Assembly (NCBI GenBank): GCA_017621415.1
Contig: JAGATD010000007.1
Location: 1 to 63,605 of the forward strand
Source: Clostridia bacterium
GTDB lineage: Bacteria; Bacillota; Clostridia; Oscillospirales; CAG-272
Direction: 5' to 3'
DNA length: 63,605 bases
Both the position numbers and the translations under genes were made by a program. The notes under the pieces were generated by a model, which saw only the letters and a program-made list of their open reading frames with translations, was not told the origin of the DNA and did not search any database. Positions 7,748 to 16,567 of the stretch are shown in pieces. Position 1 is the first letter of the stretch. Each line of letters starts with the position of its first letter.

Positions 7748-9802
7748 TTATTCCTCCTTATAGTCAAAATCATCACTTAATTCTTTTTTGTTTTTGGTGC
7801 TTTTCTTGATAGCTTTTACAGCTTTGACAGGCAACATAATAAGCCAACCTATGCCCTGAATAATATAAGGTAAAACAGGGGCTAAAAGCACTATGAGCAA
7901 TATCAAAAAAGCAAGAGCAAGAGCAATCTTCCACCAAGACGTTTCATCAGGCATATTCACCGGGGGCGTAATGTCATTGACAATATCAATAGGACTTGAT
8001 ACAACGGGAATTACAGTATAAACACCGTCTTTATTAAAGGTGAGCTGAATTATATCAAAATCCAAAAATACGCTTTCCTGAGCTATATACGCTTGTCCCT
8101 CTGTGTGCTTGTCCGACCAAAGAAAGCCGCCGTTTAATTCGATAATGTCTACAGCTTCGGAATAATAATCGCTTGTAGCAAAACGAAATAGCACGACCAC
8201 CATTTCTTCATCATTAACTCCGTTTACAGTTACTGCATTGTTATACTCTGCTTTGATACTATCAACGTCAGCAACATTCACCAACAATCTTTCTGCAATT
8301 TCGGTATTAGAGCCAGTCAAATCGGACGCATTGAGTATTTGAATAGGTGGTACGGTTTTTGATGCCTCATTAGGCCCGCCCGTAAAGGCTGCTCCTAAAC
8401 CGAAATTAAGCCAATTATCCCAAAAACTTGGATCGCTGTCAGACCAGCTTGAAAGTGTTTGCAAATCTACGTCAGCATCAAAATCGTAATAACTATAGCC
8501 GTTCTTTATAATGCCATTTTCATTATTCATTTTTCTGCTTGAATCAATATCACTTTCAAACAAATCAGCACTTATCTTACCGTCCTTTATGGGAAGTCTG
8601 CCGGATGTATAACTTTTACTGTAGTTCTTTATCCATTCATACAAATCGTTGCTCTGTATGCCGCCAATAGTAACAGTTTCAGCATAAGGATCGTATTCCT
8701 CAATATTATCGACAAGAAACATATAATAAAGGGCGTTTGTGGGAACGTGTAAATATCCTGTACCAAGATTCCAGCCCCATTGAGCCACATACATATCTCC
8801 CGCCTTACCTGCACCTATACCTAAACTATAACCAATATCCTCAACATACTCATACATACCAAACTCGTTTGGTGTATCGCCAAGTTCCACACCAATATAG
8901 TCTTTAGCTGCATTATAAAAATCCGTATTGCTCGTTACGAGGATTTCTTTTGTTTTATACTCGTACCATTCTGCTTTTATACGTTGTAACTTTCCGTATG
9001 TATCAATAAAGCGTTTAGGTACAGAAAAATAAACAGTATCAAGCTGATTTTGGTGTCCTGCTCCTAAAGACGATGTTTGAGAACGATAAAAAGTATGCTT
9101 AACCGAAAGCTCTATAGTTTCCAAATACTCTATATCGCAAGACAAGGTGCTTTTTGCATTTGCATCAGGGCCGTAGCCTTCCGCAAAGCCCGTAAAAATA
9201 TAAGTGCCGCAAACACCATATTCAGTAGCATTGGAAGAACCGTATTTTGCAATTTCAACACCTGACACATCGTAGCGTCTAGCATTACTGTTTACGCGAT
9301 CTGCGAAATATGTTCCGTTCACTTTATGATCAATCACCTTAAACTTGTAGAAAAGATTTTTATAATCTCCGCTATCGGTTTTTGAACAAAATTCCAAACT
9401 AAACTTTGCATAATCCGTAGGGTTTCCCTCTGCATCGTATGCTACAGCCATCTGAATTTTGTTTAGCTTATCACTTGTTGACAGGTTCATTCCTTTCGGA
9501 TTATAGATATAAACATATAAACCGTAATTATCTCGCAAATTGGCTTTGTAAGAGTAACAATACTCTACGAAATTGATAACTTGTATATCTTTATTCTCGT
9601 CAAACGGATAATCCTTAATATCAAAAGGCTGTCCGTTTACTGTAGAAGATTTCAAATCATCAAGAACGTTTGTACTGTCAAAGCTAATTTCATTCTCTGC
9701 TGCATAAGCAACGATAGGTTGCACCATTGTTAAGAGGGTACAAACTACCATTGCAAATGCCACGATGCAGAGAAGCCATTTATTTCTTTTCCCTGCACAC
9801 AT
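7748..9802 (-). CDS. Large secreted protein with C-terminal membrane anchor (possible adsorption/tip protein)
   Basis: A 684-residue protein with an N-terminal signal peptide (hydrophobic WLLCIVAFAMVVCTLL, likely cleavage after AYAA near residue 35), a long polar extracellular region and a C-terminal hydrophobic hairpin near 630-665, followed by a lysine-rich cytoplasmic tail (KAIKKSTKNKKE). It was not assigned to a family. This topology, plus its place just before the Zot-like gene, resembles pIII-type adsorption/release proteins of filamentous phages. That is inference from order and topology. ATG 9802 has AGGAGG upstream. Confidence 0.6.
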   Translation of the reverse strand: MCAGKRNKWLLCIVAFAMVVCTLLTMVQPIVAYAAENEISFDSTNVLDDLKSSTVNGQPFDIKDYPFDENKDIQVINFVEYCYSYKANLRDNYGLYVYIYNPKGMNLSTSDKLNKIQMAVAYDAEGNPTDYAKFSLEFCSKTDSGDYKNLFYKFKVIDHKVNGTYFADRVNSNARRYDVSGVEIAKYGSSNATEYGVCGTYIFTGFAEGYGPDANAKSTLSCDIEYLETIELSVKHTFYRSQTSSLGAGHQNQLDTVYFSVPKRFIDTYGKLQRIKAEWYEYKTKEILVTSNTDFYNAAKDYIGVELGDTPNEFGMYEYVEDIGYSLGIGAGKAGDMYVAQWGWNLGTGYLHVPTNALYYMFLVDNIEEYDPYAETVTIGGIQSNDLYEWIKNYSKSYTSGRLPIKDGKISADLFESDIDSSRKMNNENGIIKNGYSYYDFDADVDLQTLSSWSDSDPSFWDNWLNFGLGAAFTGGPNEASKTVPPIQILNASDLTGSNTEIAERLLVNVADVDSIKAEYNNAVTVNGVNDEEMVVVLFRFATSDYYSEAVDIIELNGGFLWSDKHTEGQAYIAQESVFLDFDIIQLTFNKDGVYTVIPVVSSPIDIVNDITPPVNMPDETSWWKIALALAFLILLIVLLAPVLPYIIQGIGWLIMLPVKAVKAIKKSTKNKKELSDDFDYKEE

Positions 9803-9817
9803 AGAAATTACCTCCTA

Positions 9818-10966
9818 TTAAAGAACAATATTTCCTACGTTGAACTGAATACCGGTTACAACGAGGTTTGCAACAGAGTCGGCGTCAAAATAAAAATTAT
9901 AAACGTAATTATGTACGCCAAAATCATTCAACGCCTGTACTTTGATAGAAAAGGCAATCGTTTCACTACCGAGTGCCATAGCCGCCTGATTAAACTTCGT
10001 AATTTGAGCAGAGTTTACGCTTCCATCAGCTTCTGGAATAATATCTGCTCCTACAAGCGTATTCAGCACAAGGCTAAGTGTAACACCGGTGGTATCATCA
10101 CCAAGAAATACGTAGTCTGCACACTTAGAAGCAATACCGAACTGCTGCATAGCGGCGATAAACTCGTCAGAAGCCTCGACATAAATCAGGTAGTTTGCTG
10201 CACTCGGAATAACTGTACCCACACCAAGCTCTTGACCGAAAACGATTTCTTCACCATACATAGCTGCCATATTTTCCGCAGTATCGGTAATTATACCGTT
10301 TACCAAGTTGTTAGCCGAGGTGGAAGGCTTATTGATAAAGAAATCTCCAACGCTCTGACTGAGAGTTTGATTATCGGCAAGACGCTTTTCATAATCAACT
10401 ACGAGATAGGCAGATACTTCTGGATTGGCTACCGAAGTTGCAATAATCTTAATTTTTGAGCCAAAAGGCTGAACGGCAGTTACCGTAATATTGGTGCAGT
10501 CATCATTATTATAAGTGATTGCTACGTAATCAGATGCGATTCTGCCTATAACAGCGGGATCTGTACTATCAAGAAATTGAATATCCCATGTTAAAGCAGA
10601 GTTAGAACCTTCCGGAAGTACAGTTGCAATAACACCAACACCGGAGGTTGCCCTACTATTTACAACCCCTGTTTCATCTGTAGTAACAGGAATGCTTGCA
10701 ACAGAAAGCTTCATAAGATCGCTATTAACCACTTGTACCGTGTTAATAACATCATCCTCTGCCGATGTTTCGGTATTGTTTTCTGATGTCTTATCGGCAT
10801 CTTCTGTAGTGGATTTATCTGCTGCAACATTACCGAAGAAACCAAAATTGGTAAACCCATCAGTCATTGTTGCAAGCAGACCTGCTGTCAGCAGAATAAT
10901 ACACGCGAACACGATAATCCACTTAATCGTATCGCTCTTTTTATGTTTGTTCAAATCGTTTATCAT
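9818..10966 (-). CDS. Exported Ig-like paralogue with N-terminal membrane segment
   Basis: A 382-residue protein with a cytoplasmic basic start, one hydrophobic segment (WIIVFACIILLTAGLL), an acidic Ser/Thr linker and a BIG2-like beta domain (GVIATVLPEGSN...LTWDIQF). A second, less clear domain follows. The block MKLSVAS before the Ig-like domain and the C-terminus TGIQFNVGNIVL are shared in pattern with the next three upstream genes. The genes are closely packed with AGGAGG-type sites. Its role is unknown; it is probably a particle or surface component. Confidence 0.65.
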   Translation of the reverse strand: MINDLNKHKKSDTIKWIIVFACIILLTAGLLATMTDGFTNFGFFGNVAADKSTTEDADKTSENNTETSAEDDVINTVQVVNSDLMKLSVASIPVTTDETGVVNSRATSGVGVIATVLPEGSNSALTWDIQFLDSTDPAVIGRIASDYVAITYNNDDCTNITVTAVQPFGSKIKIIATSVANPEVSAYLVVDYEKRLADNQTLSQSVGDFFINKPSTSANNLVNGIITDTAENMAAMYGEEIVFGQELGVGTVIPSAANYLIYVEASDEFIAAMQQFGIASKCADYVFLGDDTTGVTLSLVLNTLVGADIIPEADGSVNSAQITKFNQAAMALGSETIAFSIKVQALNDFGVHNYVYNFYFDADSVANLVVTGIQFNVGNIVL

Positions 10967-10981
10967 AAAACCTCCTTTGAA

Positions 10982-11554
10982 TTAGAAAATGATATGATCG
11001 GGATCGAGCTTAATGCCGGAAAGGTTCTCAGGAACAGTAAACGCGACATTTACACTCTGCTCACCGTCGTAAGAGGTTACAACCAAAAGGAACATATTAT
11101 CATATCCACACTCGGTTAAATCTCCCACAGTATAATTAGGGTAAACTGCTTGCATAATTTCGGTCAGTGTACCTTTAGGAGTTACAGTAAAGGCGTTTTC
11201 GTTGTACTTGATATCGAAACCTGCTGTAAGGTCTTTTTCACCCTGATAAGAATAAACATCTCCATCAAGTGTAAAATCGAAGTCCTTGCCCGAAAGCACG
11301 TTAGGCACAATTTTTACAGTATAACCTGTTGAGTTTTCATCTTCTAACGAATACTTAACCTCTACGCTCAAAGGCTCAGTCAATGTAGCCTCAAAATTCG
11401 TGCCCGATTTTACAACATCTTTTCCGTTTACCGTCAGATAAAAGCTCTGATACTCCCCGGATAATCCACCTGAAAAATATGCGATTGCGCCTATAGCACC
11501 AACAAGTGCCAATACAATGAGTACCCAAGAAATAATTTTCACTGTTTTACTCAT
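10982..11554 (-). CDS. Small exported beta-rich protein with N-terminal membrane segment
   Basis: A 190-residue protein. The N-terminal hydrophobic segment (IISWVLIVLALVGAIGAIAYF) is followed by about 160 residues of predicted beta structure. It ends in SGIKLDPDHIIF, the same type of C-terminus as its neighbours. It is the shortest member of the four-gene exported set. It lacks cysteines suited to sortase or lipid anchoring, so the N-terminal helix is the likely anchor. No family was recognised. Confidence 0.6.
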   Translation of the reverse strand: MSKTVKIISWVLIVLALVGAIGAIAYFSGGLSGEYQSFYLTVNGKDVVKSGTNFEATLTEPLSVEVKYSLEDENSTGYTVKIVPNVLSGKDFDFTLDGDVYSYQGEKDLTAGFDIKYNENAFTVTPKGTLTEIMQAVYPNYTVGDLTECGYDNMFLLVVTSYDGEQSVNVAFTVPENLSGIKLDPDHIIF

Positions 11555-11567
11555 TTACTACACCCCC

Positions 11568-12593
11568 TCAAAAAGTCATTTCAGATGCACTTGCGGATAC
11601 GCCTGTAACTACAGTATCATCGAAATGAATCTTAATAATTTCGGAAATGCCCGAATTGTTTTCCGTAATCTTTACGGTAAAATAGCAATCGGTAACATAA
11701 GACTTAAATGCGTTTGTGTAGGCTCTGGTACGCCCGGAGTCAAGACGCTGCATACTCTCGTAGTAGCTTTCGATACTCTTGAGAGTGTTTACCGTAATCA
11801 CACCATCTGCATAATTAACAGTAATAAACTCATCCTTGAGAGAATCAAGCTGTACTGTAGTATCTGATGTATCATACCAAGTAGTATTGCCGCTGGAAAC
11901 ATATACTTCCTTATATCCGAGAATCATAGAACCAACGCCGCTAAGCTCAACAGTGATGTTATTATATCCGCTACCGACCTGACCGAATGGGTTAGAGAGA
12001 TCAACGTTAAAGGTGTAAGTGTTACCAATTCCTACGTGATAACCGTCAGTCTGTGCTGTGAGAGTAGTTGTTACGTTAATATCGGTAGGCTTACCAACGA
12101 AGGAAACAATACACTCAGCAGTATAACCACTTTCACGAGTAGTAACAGTTACAACAATATTGCCGCTGAAAGCCTTTTTACAGGTTACAGTAGCGGTAGT
12201 GCTTCCGTTTGAGGCAGGGGTAACAGTTACATAATCGGTAACAGTCGCCGTATTAGTGCTATCTGCCCATTCTACAGACCAATCAACAGCTTTATTCGAT
12301 GCAGTTGCAGGAATGACAGTAGCAGTAAGTGTCTGAGAAACGGATGTACCCGAAGTGGTAGAAACAAGCATAGGTGCAGATGCAGAAAGAAGAACCGCAT
12401 CAGAGCTTACCGTTTCAACACTAAGGTTATCAACCGATAAAGGCTCATTACTATCATTCTTCTGAGTATCTGTTTCGTTCTGCTCGGTTTCGCTTTCGTT
12501 TCCAAAAAGATCGGTACAAGAAGCAAGGGTGAAAACGCTACCTACAAGCAGAACCATAGTCATAAGCAGCGCAATAATTCTTTTCTTTGTCAT
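11568..12593 (-). CDS. Ig-like (BIG2-type) lipoprotein
   Basis: A 341-residue protein with a lipoprotein signal (LLVGSVFTLASC, Cys near residue 26), a linker and a BIG2-like domain with the motif LTATVIPATASNKAVDWSV. This is close to LSTQITATVLPADAPDKTVDW in the next gene upstream, so the two are paralogues. It ends GVSASASEMTF. Of the exported set it is the only one with a lipobox. The role is inferred to be structural or adhesive. Confidence 0.65.
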   Translation of the reverse strand: MTKKRIIALLMTMVLLVGSVFTLASCTDLFGNESETEQNETDTQKNDSNEPLSVDNLSVETVSSDAVLLSASAPMLVSTTSGTSVSQTLTATVIPATASNKAVDWSVEWADSTNTATVTDYVTVTPASNGSTTATVTCKKAFSGNIVVTVTTRESGYTAECIVSFVGKPTDINVTTTLTAQTDGYHVGIGNTYTFNVDLSNPFGQVGSGYNNITVELSGVGSMILGYKEVYVSSGNTTWYDTSDTTVQLDSLKDEFITVNYADGVITVNTLKSIESYYESMQRLDSGRTRAYTNAFKSYVTDCYFTVKITENNSGISEIIKIHFDDTVVTGVSASASEMTF

Positions 12594-12614
12594 TAAACAA
12601 TACCTCCTGTTTTA

Positions 12615-13706
12615 TTAAAAGATGATGTCCTCACCACCGTTTACAGAAACGCTTGAAACGGTAGTAAGGGTGCGAATATTGATAGTGGTGGAAACACCGC
12701 TGACAGTATCAGTAACGGTAACTGCGGTATAAGGTTCCATACCATCAATATATCCGGTGTACTTACAAGTAGCACTACCCGCACGAGAGCCGGTAGTCCA
12801 GCTATAAGCAGATGCAGCGTCCTTAGCTTCAACTACGAGCTGACCATTTTCAATAGAGCAAGAAATAGCGATATGCAGACCGCCGGTTTTTGCGTAATAG
12901 GAATAAACTGAACCGTCGCTATCCCAAGTATCAGCCACAACAAGTTCCTGCTCGCCCGTAATAGTGCCTGTAAGTGCACCTGTGCTATCGTAGTTGTTTT
13001 GAGTAGTAGTAATACCGCCATAAGTAGTCATGGAAATCTTATAATCACCAAAATTCGAGCCTACAACGCCAAGCGTATTGTCAAGATTAAGGTCAAAATA
13101 ATAGGTATTACCACAGTCTACCTCTACGATATTTGCATTCCAATCGCTATCCGTAACGGATGTGTAACCCGTTTTATCAATAACCAGAGTTTCGGGATAA
13201 CCTACATACTGACAACGAGCAGTTGCGGTATAACCGCCTGTGCGCGTGGTAACAGTAATATAGATATAATCACCAGTGAAAGCCTGATGGCAATAAACAG
13301 TAGCTACGTTTGAACCATCAGAAGTAGGAACAACCGTTACATAATTGGCTACATCCGAACCTGCTCTGGTAGCATCGGACGCCCAAGCCACAGACCAATC
13401 CACTGTCTTATCAGGGGCATCTGCGGGAAGAACCGTAGCGGTAATTTGAGTAGAAAGGTAATCACCCGATGCAGCAGCCATAACGGGAGAAGAAGCAGAA
13501 AGTTTCATAAAACTAAGCGCCACCCCCTCGGTACTGACTGTATCGAGTTCAAGTTCTGCAAGAGCCTCATTTTCAACGTTTGTAGTATCATTCTCGGTAT
13601 TGGTAGAATCATTCTTTCCGTTCTGAACAAAGAAAACAATAGCTCCTACAACAGCGATAAGAAGCAAAATAGCCACAATCGCAATAATAATGTTTTTCTT
13701 TGACAT
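12615..13706 (-). CDS. Ig-like (BIG2-type) membrane-anchored protein
   Basis: A 363-residue protein with the N-terminal anchor IIIAIVAILLLIAVVGAIVFF, an acidic Asn/Thr-rich linker, the block MKLSASSPV, a BIG2-like domain and a beta-rich second half. It ends in VSVNGGEDIIF. It is the first of the exported paralogues in the operon. A spaced AGGAGG precedes ATG 13706. It could be a virion or pilus subunit, or a host-surface adhesin encoded by the element. Confidence 0.65.
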   Translation of the reverse strand: MSKKNIIIAIVAILLLIAVVGAIVFFVQNGKNDSTNTENDTTNVENEALAELELDTVSTEGVALSFMKLSASSPVMAAASGDYLSTQITATVLPADAPDKTVDWSVAWASDATRAGSDVANYVTVVPTSDGSNVATVYCHQAFTGDYIYITVTTRTGGYTATARCQYVGYPETLVIDKTGYTSVTDSDWNANIVEVDCGNTYYFDLNLDNTLGVVGSNFGDYKISMTTYGGITTTQNNYDSTGALTGTITGEQELVVADTWDSDGSVYSYYAKTGGLHIAISCSIENGQLVVEAKDAASAYSWTTGSRAGSATCKYTGYIDGMEPYTAVTVTDTVSGVSTTINIRTLTTVSSVSVNGGEDIIF

Positions 13707-13724
13707 ATTTAGTCCTCCTTTAAT

Positions 13725-13964
13725 TTAGAATTTAGTGCCTTTCTTTTGATAAGTTTTATTATATTTGTCGATTCTGTGCTTGTTACGCATTCCTTTCTTA
13801 AATCCGTAAGCCGCCGCAGTTTTCGCCAAAAACCTATCAGGGATGTCATAGGCGTGATCCCATCCAAGAGCGTATCCAATATCGTGCGCATCTACAAGAT
13901 CTCCCTTGTAGCTCTTGCCACTCTTTTTGGTTTTTACGCCCGTCATAGTTTTAGTTGCGTCCAT
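13725..13964 (-). CDS. Small basic protein of unknown function
   Basis: A 79-residue protein, lysine-rich at both ends, with the central block DAHDIGYALGWDHAYDIP. No membrane segment or known motif. It lies between the ssDNA-binding candidate and the exported set, with AGGAGG upstream. Charge and size would fit a nucleic-acid-binding or packaging protein; no homology was recognised. Confidence 0.6.
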   Translation of the reverse strand: MDATKTMTGVKTKKSGKSYKGDLVDAHDIGYALGWDHAYDIPDRFLAKTAAAYGFKKGMRNKHRIDKYNKTYQKKGTKF

Positions 13965-14073
13965 ATAATACCTCCTGTTTTAATAATGAATTTGAAAACT
14001 GCGACTTATCCCGACCTACAATCGAAGATAAGCCGCAGAAACATTAGTTTTTTATGTTTTTATGCTTGCGCTA

Positions 14074-14421
14074 TTATCTTACAAGCATATTGAGAAGTGC
14101 CTTATCCGAAGCTCTGTAGGGCTTGATAGCACACTCGTAATCAGTACCGTCCTCGTCGTAAGATACAACGCCGTAGGAATTGCCGGTGATAACCTTGCCG
14201 CTTGCTTCATCCTTAATCTCGAAAGGCTTAATAACAAGCTCTGCTGCCATCTCCTTACCGAAAACGATATCAAGTACGGTATAGCCGCCCTTGTCCGGGG
14301 GAACTACCGCCACCTTAATGTTCTTTCCGCGAACATTACCCTTAATAAAGTAAGAAAAATAGGTGTTTCCGTTCTTTACGAAGGTTTCTCTTTCAACATA
14401 AATAATCTTTTCGTTAGACAT
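14074..14421 (-). CDS. Probable single-stranded-DNA-binding protein (gene V-like)
   Basis: A 115-residue beta-rich protein with a block of alternating aromatic and basic residues (VERETFVKNGNTYFSYFIKG) followed by GYTVLDIVFG. Size, composition and position fit the ssDNA-binding proteins of filamentous phages, which coat the ssDNA before packaging; no strict signature was seen. A truncated relative lies at 29103-29330, where the first ~70 residues align closely. It is second in the late operon, after the 94-residue basic protein. Confidence 0.55.
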   Translation of the reverse strand: MSNEKIIYVERETFVKNGNTYFSYFIKGNVRGKNIKVAVVPPDKGGYTVLDIVFGKEMAAELVIKPFEIKDEASGKVITGNSYGVVSYDEDGTDYECAIKPYRASDKALLNMLVR

Positions 14422-14449
14422 AATCCTTAAATCCTCCTTTTTGTTTTAA

Positions 14450-14734
14450 TTACTTAGACTTCTTGCCTTTAGTCTGAGAAATAGCCTTTGCCTCAGCCTT
14501 AGACTTGCCCTCTGCGAGAGCCTTCTTGTACTTGTAAAGACCTGCGTGGTCAGACTGTGCCTGCAAATAACCGGAACGAAGTCCCGCCTCATAATCAGTA
14601 AGCTCCTTGCCCTGCTTAGCACCTCTGTGATGCACCTTAGTCTTTCGTTCCTCAGCATAACCCTGTGCGCGCTTGGTAGGTACAGCCCATCTGCGCTTGT
14701 TATACTTGTCGGAATTGTTAGTAGTGTTAGACAT
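14450..14734 (-). CDS. Small basic protein, first gene of element A late operon
   Basis: A 94-residue, strongly basic protein with the conserved block LTDYEAGLRSGYLQ followed by DHAGLYKYKKA. The relative at 29379-29666 in element B keeps the blocks RRWAVPTKRA, DFEAGMRSGYLQ and DHAGLYKYKKAIGEGKSKAEA. It is preceded by a ~195-nt leader with conserved hairpins. Its strong conservation and first position suggest an abundant nucleic-acid-binding or regulatory protein. No named family recognised. Confidence 0.7.
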   Translation of the reverse strand: MSNTTNNSDKYNKRRWAVPTKRAQGYAEERKTKVHHRGAKQGKELTDYEAGLRSGYLQAQSDHAGLYKYKKALAEGKSKAEAKAISQTKGKKSK

Positions 14735-15010
14735 TAAATAAATCCTCCTGTGTTTTATAAAATTTGAATTTTGATTTGCCCTAGCGGGCTATTAAATTGT
14801 AATTGCAATCTGCTCGCTCTATCGAAACTTTCTGTTTCCTGCGACCTCGATGCTCCGAAGGTGGCCACCTATCCTTTGCAAAGTTCAGAGAAACGGTGAG
14901 TCGATAACCTCAGCGGCGATTACGTACACAGTATACAGCATTTTTGAGAGAAAAACCACTGATAGCATTTGACACTTTTAGCAACCTTCTGGACACTTTT
15001 TGTTTTGTTC
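14735..15010 (-). promoter_or_regulatory. Late-operon promoter, operator repeats and structured leader of element A
   Basis: On the minus strand, the direct repeats AAAAGTGTC (14971-14979 and 14992-15000, about two helical turns apart) precede a -10 box TATACT (14935-14930) without a good -35, which suggests an activator-dependent promoter. The ~195-nt leader carries the palindrome GGTGGCCACC (14860-14869) and a hairpin GCCC/GGGC (about 14779-14790) before the ribosome site. The same parts occur at 29690-29915 in element B. Between 15010 and 15138 nothing else is seen. Confidence 0.6.
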
Positions 15011-15138
15011 TAAAGGGTGCTATAATCCTTGATTTACAAGGGAAAATCGCACTATATTCGCACCCTTACACTCCCTTATAAACCCTTATGAAATAGACAA
15101 GGGCAAGACCGTCTGGCCCTGCCCTCGTTTTCTTCCTT

Positions 15139-15384
15139 TTAATCTACATACGTGCGTGTATACATCGTGGATGGCATACGTTTTCCGTCAATTTTATCCT
15201 TGTCGGCAAACGCCATCATATAGGCGAGATCGCGCTTGGGAGTTCTTCGATAATATGTATCAAAGCTCACAACACAATTATTCTCAACGCTATTTTCTTG
15301 AAATTCAAGAATTTGTTTTACGATATACTGAGAAGTGCGGTAAACATTATCCGCATCTGCTAAAAATTCCGGTCTGTAATTCAT
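15139..15384 (-). CDS. Conserved small protein of the A/B control block
   Basis: An 81-residue protein of unknown function. It is conserved with 32486-32734 in element B; both have FL.DADNVYRT near the start and DTYYRRTPKRDLAY and STMYTRTY near the end. Its start overlaps the stop of the sigma-like gene upstream, so the two are co-translated in both elements. The conserved pairing suggests that they act together. No enzyme motif was seen. Confidence 0.7.
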   Translation of the reverse strand: MNYRPEFLADADNVYRTSQYIVKQILEFQENSVENNCVVSFDTYYRRTPKRDLAYMMAFADKDKIDGKRMPSTMYTRTYVD

Positions 15385-15692
15385 TATGCAGCCTCCTTAT
15401 TTAATTCTCTATGGAAAAATTCGATTAGCTTCTTATTTGTCTTATAAATGTAATTTTCAGAGTAATTGAGAGCTTCTGCCGTTGCAACGTGCGTATGACA
15501 GTCAATATACAGACAAACATAAAGTTCATAGAGTTTAGGCCCTGCAAGGCAGATCACTCTATTGTATTTTTCCACAGTTTTCAAAATCTCATTTTTACCT
15601 ACGCTATCAAAAGCTCTATCAAACTGCTCCCGACGCGCATAGTAATACTTAATATCGTTAAGCTCGCTTCTTATGGTATCCATTGTTATCAT
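15384..15692 (-). CDS. Sigma region 4-like / helix-turn-helix regulator
   Basis: A 102-residue protein with the C-terminal helix-turn-helix-like pattern TAEALNYSENYIYKTNKKLIEFF, like sigma-70 region 4 or late-gene activators of the ArpU type. The relative in element B (32734-33042) keeps both halves. ATG 15692 has AGGAG eight bases upstream. Because late promoters in A and B lack a good -35 box but share upstream repeats, this protein is a good candidate for their activator; that link is inferred. Confidence 0.6.
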   Translation of the reverse strand: MITMDTIRSELNDIKYYYARREQFDRAFDSVGKNEILKTVEKYNRVICLAGPKLYELYVCLYIDCHTHVATAEALNYSENYIYKTNKKLIEFFHRELNKEAA

Positions 15693-15734
15693 ATAAAAAT
15701 CTCCTTATCTTTTTGAAATGTGTGAGCGCCGGGG

Positions 15735-15905
15735 AAACTAAAAATGCCTCCACAAACAGCGACTCTTAGTGTGAATCACCGTCCGTAGAGGCTATATCTT
15801 CCGATATTCCTTTGACACGAACCTTATTTATACGATAGTGATTAAGGATTTATCATAGGCTCTATTTCAGCCCGACCTTAGATATAACGCATAAACGTCG
15901 AATAT
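15735..15905 (-). ncRNA. Conserved structured RNA ending in a terminator-like hairpin (copy A)
   Basis: The gap between the zinc-ribbon gene and the sigma-like gene is about as conserved with the same gap in element B (33085-33248) as the coding sequence is. Conserved single-strand blocks (CTAAGGTCGGGCTG, AAATCCTTAATC, ATAAGGTTCGTG) precede an 18-20-bp hairpin that begins GCCTC and ends GAGGC, followed by a T-rich run. Arm differences between A and B are G-U compatible. The block CCTTA can pair with either of two TAAGG blocks, so alternative folds are possible. It may be a stand-alone RNA or an attenuator. Confidence 0.55.
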
Positions 15906-15906
15906 T

Positions 15907-16098
15907 TTAATTTGCAGTATTTCTGACTATCTTGATATGCCTTTCTTTTTCAGAATGCTGCTTGCTAAATACGAGGGATTGACAAACGGGGCATTTGCCG
16001 GAGTAATTTCCTCTTTCAGCCGCTTTGACTTTCATTGAATTAAGGCATTCAGGACATTTGACGGTTACGGTTTTTGCCGCAACTGATGCTTTTTCCAC
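15907..16098 (-). CDS. Small zinc-ribbon protein
   Basis: About 63 residues with two knuckles, CPECLNSMK and CPVCQSLVF, ending HIKIVRNTAN. The copy at 33251-33436 has the same knuckles and C-terminus. GTG 16098 is chosen because AGGAGG lies seven bases upstream; the ATG at 16104 is too close to it, and the frame also extends to 16119. It lies between two conserved noncoding elements in both A and B, so it may bind RNA or DNA, or be regulated by them. Confidence 0.7.
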   Translation of the reverse strand: MEKASVAAKTVTVKCPECLNSMKVKAAERGNYSGKCPVCQSLVFSKQHSEKERHIKIVRNTAN

Positions 16099-16129
16099 TT
16101 TCATACCTCCTTTACCCATTCGTTACGAT

Positions 16130-16205
16130 TAGGGGGAGAAATTGATAAACTGTGCAGGGGGTTGGGATTATCCTCAAACAAAGCATATCACCCTTCGTAT
16201 CGTTT
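16130..16205 (-). promoter_or_regulatory. Conserved noncoding element upstream of the zinc-ribbon gene (copy A)
   Basis: Read on the minus strand it contains ATACGAAGG, CTTTG, GGAT..TCCCAACCCC and CAGTTTATC in the same order and spacing as 33460-33545 in element B, with variable bases between. It is probably a 5' UTR or regulatory RNA element. No open frame of note. Confidence 0.45.
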
Positions 16206-16246
16206 GATTTATAATGCGAAACTCAACACCTACGGGGCGTAAAGTG

Positions 16247-16567
16247 TTAAATCTCGATTATACGGATTTTATATATATCATCGAAGAAAACCTTTGCGTT
16301 TCCTATCTTGATATAAGCGTAAATACAATCAATTTCGGAGATCAATCCCTCAAGACTGAGATAGTGTCCTTTTTCGTAAAATGTAATTGCTACTTGTGAG
16401 CCTTGACATATTTTTACAAGGACTGCCGATATTCTCTCTATTTGTTCCTCCGATAGCGTTCTTTTTTCTACACGGGTACGCCTTTCTTCCCTTATTCTTA
16501 ATTCTTCCTGTAAGCCCTTGAGCGCATCAAAGGGCATAAATTGTTTCGCTCGTTCCTCTCTATTCAC
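16247..16567 (-). CDS. YolD-like protein
   Basis: A 106-residue protein of the YolD family (starts REERAKQFMPFDALKG, a family hallmark). YolD-like genes commonly sit next to UvrX/UmuC-type polymerases in Firmicutes mobile elements, and here it overlaps the end of the polymerase gene by 8 bp. The exact role in translesion synthesis is unknown. It is present in element A only. Confidence 0.8.
   Translation of the reverse strand: MNREERAKQFMPFDALKGLQEELRIREERRTRVEKRTLSEEQIERISAVLVKICQGSQVAITFYEKGHYLSLEGLISEIDCIYAYIKIGNAKVFFDDIYKIRIIEI

Noticed and set aside
13709..13891. 60-residue frame overlapping the 79-residue basic protein
   Set aside because: Alternative frame of the same DNA without a ribosome site.
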